Shown piece by piece: positions 39,687 to 41,548 of a stretch of DNA of 41,548 nucleotides; the stretch's first letter is position 1, and each line of letters opens with the position of its first letter. A program made the position numbers and the translations under genes. Location of the stretch: positions 1 to 41,548 of the forward strand of contig JAKAJC010000011.1 of NCBI GenBank assembly GCA_021814005.1, given 5' to 3'. Below the pieces are notes generated by a model, which ran no database searches, had not been told where the DNA came from, and saw nothing but the letters and a program-made list of their open reading frames with translations. This DNA comes from Microcaldota archaeon. Lineage in GTDB: Archaea > Micrarchaeota > Micrarchaeia > Anstonellales > Anstonellaceae.

Positions 39687-41467
39687 GTAAGCCAGCCCCT
39701 GTCCTTGAGCCACTTCTTGATGCTTTCGGTTATGCCGACAAACGAAATGCCGACCGCATACACGAAATCGGGGAATGGCAGAAACAGGGCAAGATTGCGG
39801 ATTGTGCCGGCAAAGCCGTTGTAATACCAGGTGCTGCGCCGCTTGACCACGTCAAGCAAGGACTTGAACGCCTCTTTTTCCGACGTGCCCAGTTTGCTTT
39901 CGCTGATTTTGACATGCTCCTTGCCGTCCACAATGGATTTCTCCTCAACCTGCCCTATCTGCTTTTTGGCCTGGTCATACCAGGGGGGCAGGGTGGATTT
40001 CTTTTTGCGCACGGCCGTGAAATAATCCCCCTGATTTATTTCGCGCTGCTTGCCTGACTTGAAAGCCTCGCGCCACGGAATTGCGGCCGCCTCGTCGCTC
40101 ACGGCCTTCAAATCTGCGGACGAATAGCCCCATGTGGCGAACGAGAGGCGGTTCCAGGGAATGTTTTTCTTGATTGGCAGCTTGCGCGACTGCAGCTTGA
40201 GAATTTCGCGCCTTGACACGCTGTCGGGCTCGGGCACATAAATCGTTTTGGAAAAACGGCCCGAGCGCCTCAGCGCCGGGTCGACATCCCACGGCGCGTT
40301 CGTTGCGCCGATGACCAGCACGTTGGCGTTGTTTGCCTCCACTCCGTCCAGTTCGTAAAGCAGCTGGTTGACGGCCATTTTCATGTACTGGTTGGTGCCC
40401 GACATCTCGTCGCGCCGGCCGCCCATGGCTTCCACTTCGTCGAAAAATATGATGCAGGGCGAGTTTTTTCTTCCCGTCTCGAAAATGGCGTGCAGGTTTT
40501 TCTCGGTGCCGCCAACGTAAGGGTCCAAAATGTCCGATGTCTTGGCGTTGATAAACGCGGACGCGCATTCGCCCGCCGTCGCCTTGACAAGAAAAGTTTT
40601 GCCGCATCCGGGAGGGCCGTAGAGCAGAACTCCTCCGCCTCCCAGTTTGCCGTATTTCTTGGCCAATTCGGGATTAACAAGAGGATAAACCGCAGCCTCG
40701 CGGATTTCCTCCTTGAAGCGGTCCATGCCTGCCACGTCTTTGAATGTCATGTTCGGCTTTGACATCAGTTTGACCGGATTGACCGAAGGCCCGCCCTGCT
40801 GTCCCGGTCCGCCGCCAGGGCTTCCGCTTCCGGCCGAGGCGTCCGGCCCGCCCACCGCGCCCGGGCTTGGCGGGGTGTAGCCGCTGTCTTTTTTCGCCTT
40901 GGCTATTTCGAGATGGCTTTTTGCCTCTGTCATGGCGGGATTTAGTTTGAGCGCCTGCTCGTAGTCGGCAATGGCCTTCTCCAAATTATTCATGTAGTCG
41001 TAGGCGAGCCCCCTGATGTGGAACGCCTCGGCAAATTCGGGGTTGAGCCCCACCACCTGCGTAAAGTCGTCCACCGCCTTCTCGTAGTCCTGAAGGCAGG
41101 CATAAGCAAGTCCGCGGTTGTAGAATGCCTTGAGATATTTCTTGTTTATCGCCAGCGCCTTGTCATAGTCGACAATGGCGTTCTGGAAATCCTGTTTGCG
41201 GTAATACGCGTCGCCGCGGTTGTTGAAAATGACAGGATTTTTGGGGTCGAGTTCGGTTGCCTTGGTGTAATCTGAAATAGACTTGTCGAAATTCTTGAGG
41301 TTGTAATACGAGAGCCCGCGGTTGAAGTATGCTTCCGAAAAGGTCGGATTGAGGATGATGGCCATATTGTAATTCTCGATGGCCTTGTCATAGTCTCCCG
41401 ACTCAAAGAGATTGTTGCCCTTATGGTAGTAAGTCCGTGCATCCGTCGGGCTGGGCTTATCGGCCAT
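39683..41467 (-). CDS. TPR-AAA ATPase fusion protein
   Basis: The 594-residue product has five 34-residue TPR repeats (residues about 10-179), a Gly/Pro linker (about 190-235) and a classical AAA ATPase domain: MTFKDVAGMDRFKEEI, Walker A GPPGCGKT, pore-loop-like DPYVGGTEKN, Walker B IIFFDEVEAM, sensor GATNAPWDVD and Arg-finger segment RRSGRF. A C-terminal tail has a hydrophobic stretch (NLALFLPFPDFVYAVGISFVG) that could touch the membrane. The AAA part resembles Vps4/FtsH-like members. TPRs would bind partners or substrates while the AAA ring remodels or unfolds them. ATGA overlap with the PrsW-type protease gene suggests they act together. AAGGGGA precedes the ATG; a TATA-like box lies at 41515-41523. 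Confidence 0.93.
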   Translation of the reverse strand: MADKPSPTDARTYYHKGNNLFESGDYDKAIENYNMAIILNPTFSEAYFNRGLSYYNLKNFDKSISDYTKATELDPKNPVIFNNRGDAYYRKQDFQNAIVDYDKALAINKKYLKAFYNRGLAYACLQDYEKAVDDFTQVVGLNPEFAEAFHIRGLAYDYMNNLEKAIADYEQALKLNPAMTEAKSHLEIAKAKKDSGYTPPSPGAVGGPDASAGSGSPGGGPGQQGGPSVNPVKLMSKPNMTFKDVAGMDRFKEEIREAAVYPLVNPELAKKYGKLGGGGVLLYGPPGCGKTFLVKATAGECASAFINAKTSDILDPYVGGTEKNLHAIFETGRKNSPCIIFFDEVEAMGGRRDEMSGTNQYMKMAVNQLLYELDGVEANNANVLVIGATNAPWDVDPALRRSGRFSKTIYVPEPDSVSRREILKLQSRKLPIKKNIPWNRLSFATWGYSSADLKAVSDEAAAIPWREAFKSGKQREINQGDYFTAVRKKKSTLPPWYDQAKKQIGQVEEKSIVDGKEHVKISESKLGTSEKEAFKSLLDVVKRRSTWYYNGFAGTIRNLALFLPFPDFVYAVGISFVGITESIKKWLKDRGWLT

Positions 41468-41514
41468 AGGGGGTCCCCTTGTCGTCTTTCTTCGGCGTAG
41501 AAACGGCGGTTTTG

Positions 41515-41523
41515 TTTAAAAAC
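41515..41523 (-). promoter_or_regulatory. TATA box for the TPR-AAA/PrsW operon
   Basis: On the minus strand this reads GTTTTTAAAC and lies about 50 bases before the ATG at 41467. It predicts a leader of about 25 bases that contains the AAGGGGA ribosome site. Confidence 0.55.
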
Positions 41524-41548
41524 ACGCGCCTCGACCGCGCCTTTTTAG

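Overview
The window looks like a chromosomal segment of a fairly GC-rich archaeon, most likely a DPANN lineage of the Diapherotrites/Micrarchaeota kind. Supporting signs are a tRNA-Trp gene split by an intron at the canonical archaeal position; TATA-like boxes about 26 nt before start codons (many apparently leaderless mRNAs) mixed with GGTGA/GGAGG-type ribosome binding sites; an archaeal Holliday junction resolvase (Hjc); and a class III signal-peptide pilin of the QSAMEYLMTYGW type common in DPANN genomes. Some metabolic genes are of bacterial type (S-adenosylmethionine synthetase, glucose-6-phosphate isomerase), so a mixed gene pool is likely. The phylum is inferred, not proven.

Layout. 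1-3.5 kb: the 3' end of an aminotransferase gene, a full-length transketolase and a Ca-site-like lipoprotein. 3.5-5.8 kb (minus): a CHASE4 sensor histidine kinase with a stand-alone receiver. 5.9-8.75 kb: intron-containing tRNA-Trp, a half-length asparaginase, a membrane protein resembling a voltage sensor without a pore, and a degenerate ComEC-like beta-lactamase-fold lipoprotein. 8.75-11.1 kb: a palindrome-rich bidirectional terminator, metK and hjc (minus), and a CBS/zinc-ribbon protein sharing a promoter box with hjc. 11.1-15.8 kb: a squalene/phytoene synthase-like enzyme, glucose-6-phosphate isomerase, two membrane/secreted proteins and a ROK sugar kinase. 15.8-18.5 kb: an MFS transporter with no canonical start codon, a cupin and a DMT exporter. 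18.5-23 kb: a compact NiFe hydrogenase island (unknown protein, small subunit, large subunit, maturation protease) next to a BofA-like protein, a ferric-reductase-like membrane cytochrome and a cytochrome b5 lipoprotein. 23.1-24.2 kb: an AT-rich one-gene island between 16-nt direct repeats.

24.4-38 kb is the most striking part. A type IV pilus/secretion operon encodes a VirB11/GspE-type ATPase and two tandem TadB/C (PilC/ArlJ)-type membrane platform proteins, followed by a separately transcribed pilin. The same operon carries two giant, low-complexity, proline-rich proteins (1917 and about 1108 residues), one upstream and one downstream of the ATPase gene. Each has a non-repetitive C-terminal region, internal repeats and short hydrophobic motifs such as S-[ML]-F-G-W-L set in Lys/Pro-rich linkers. 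I know no described pilus system with such components, and this is my main candidate for an undescribed system.

38.1-41.5 kb (minus): a protein with five TPR repeats fused to an AAA ATPase, translationally coupled by an ATGA overlap to a PrsW-type intramembrane protease, suggesting a membrane proteolysis pair.
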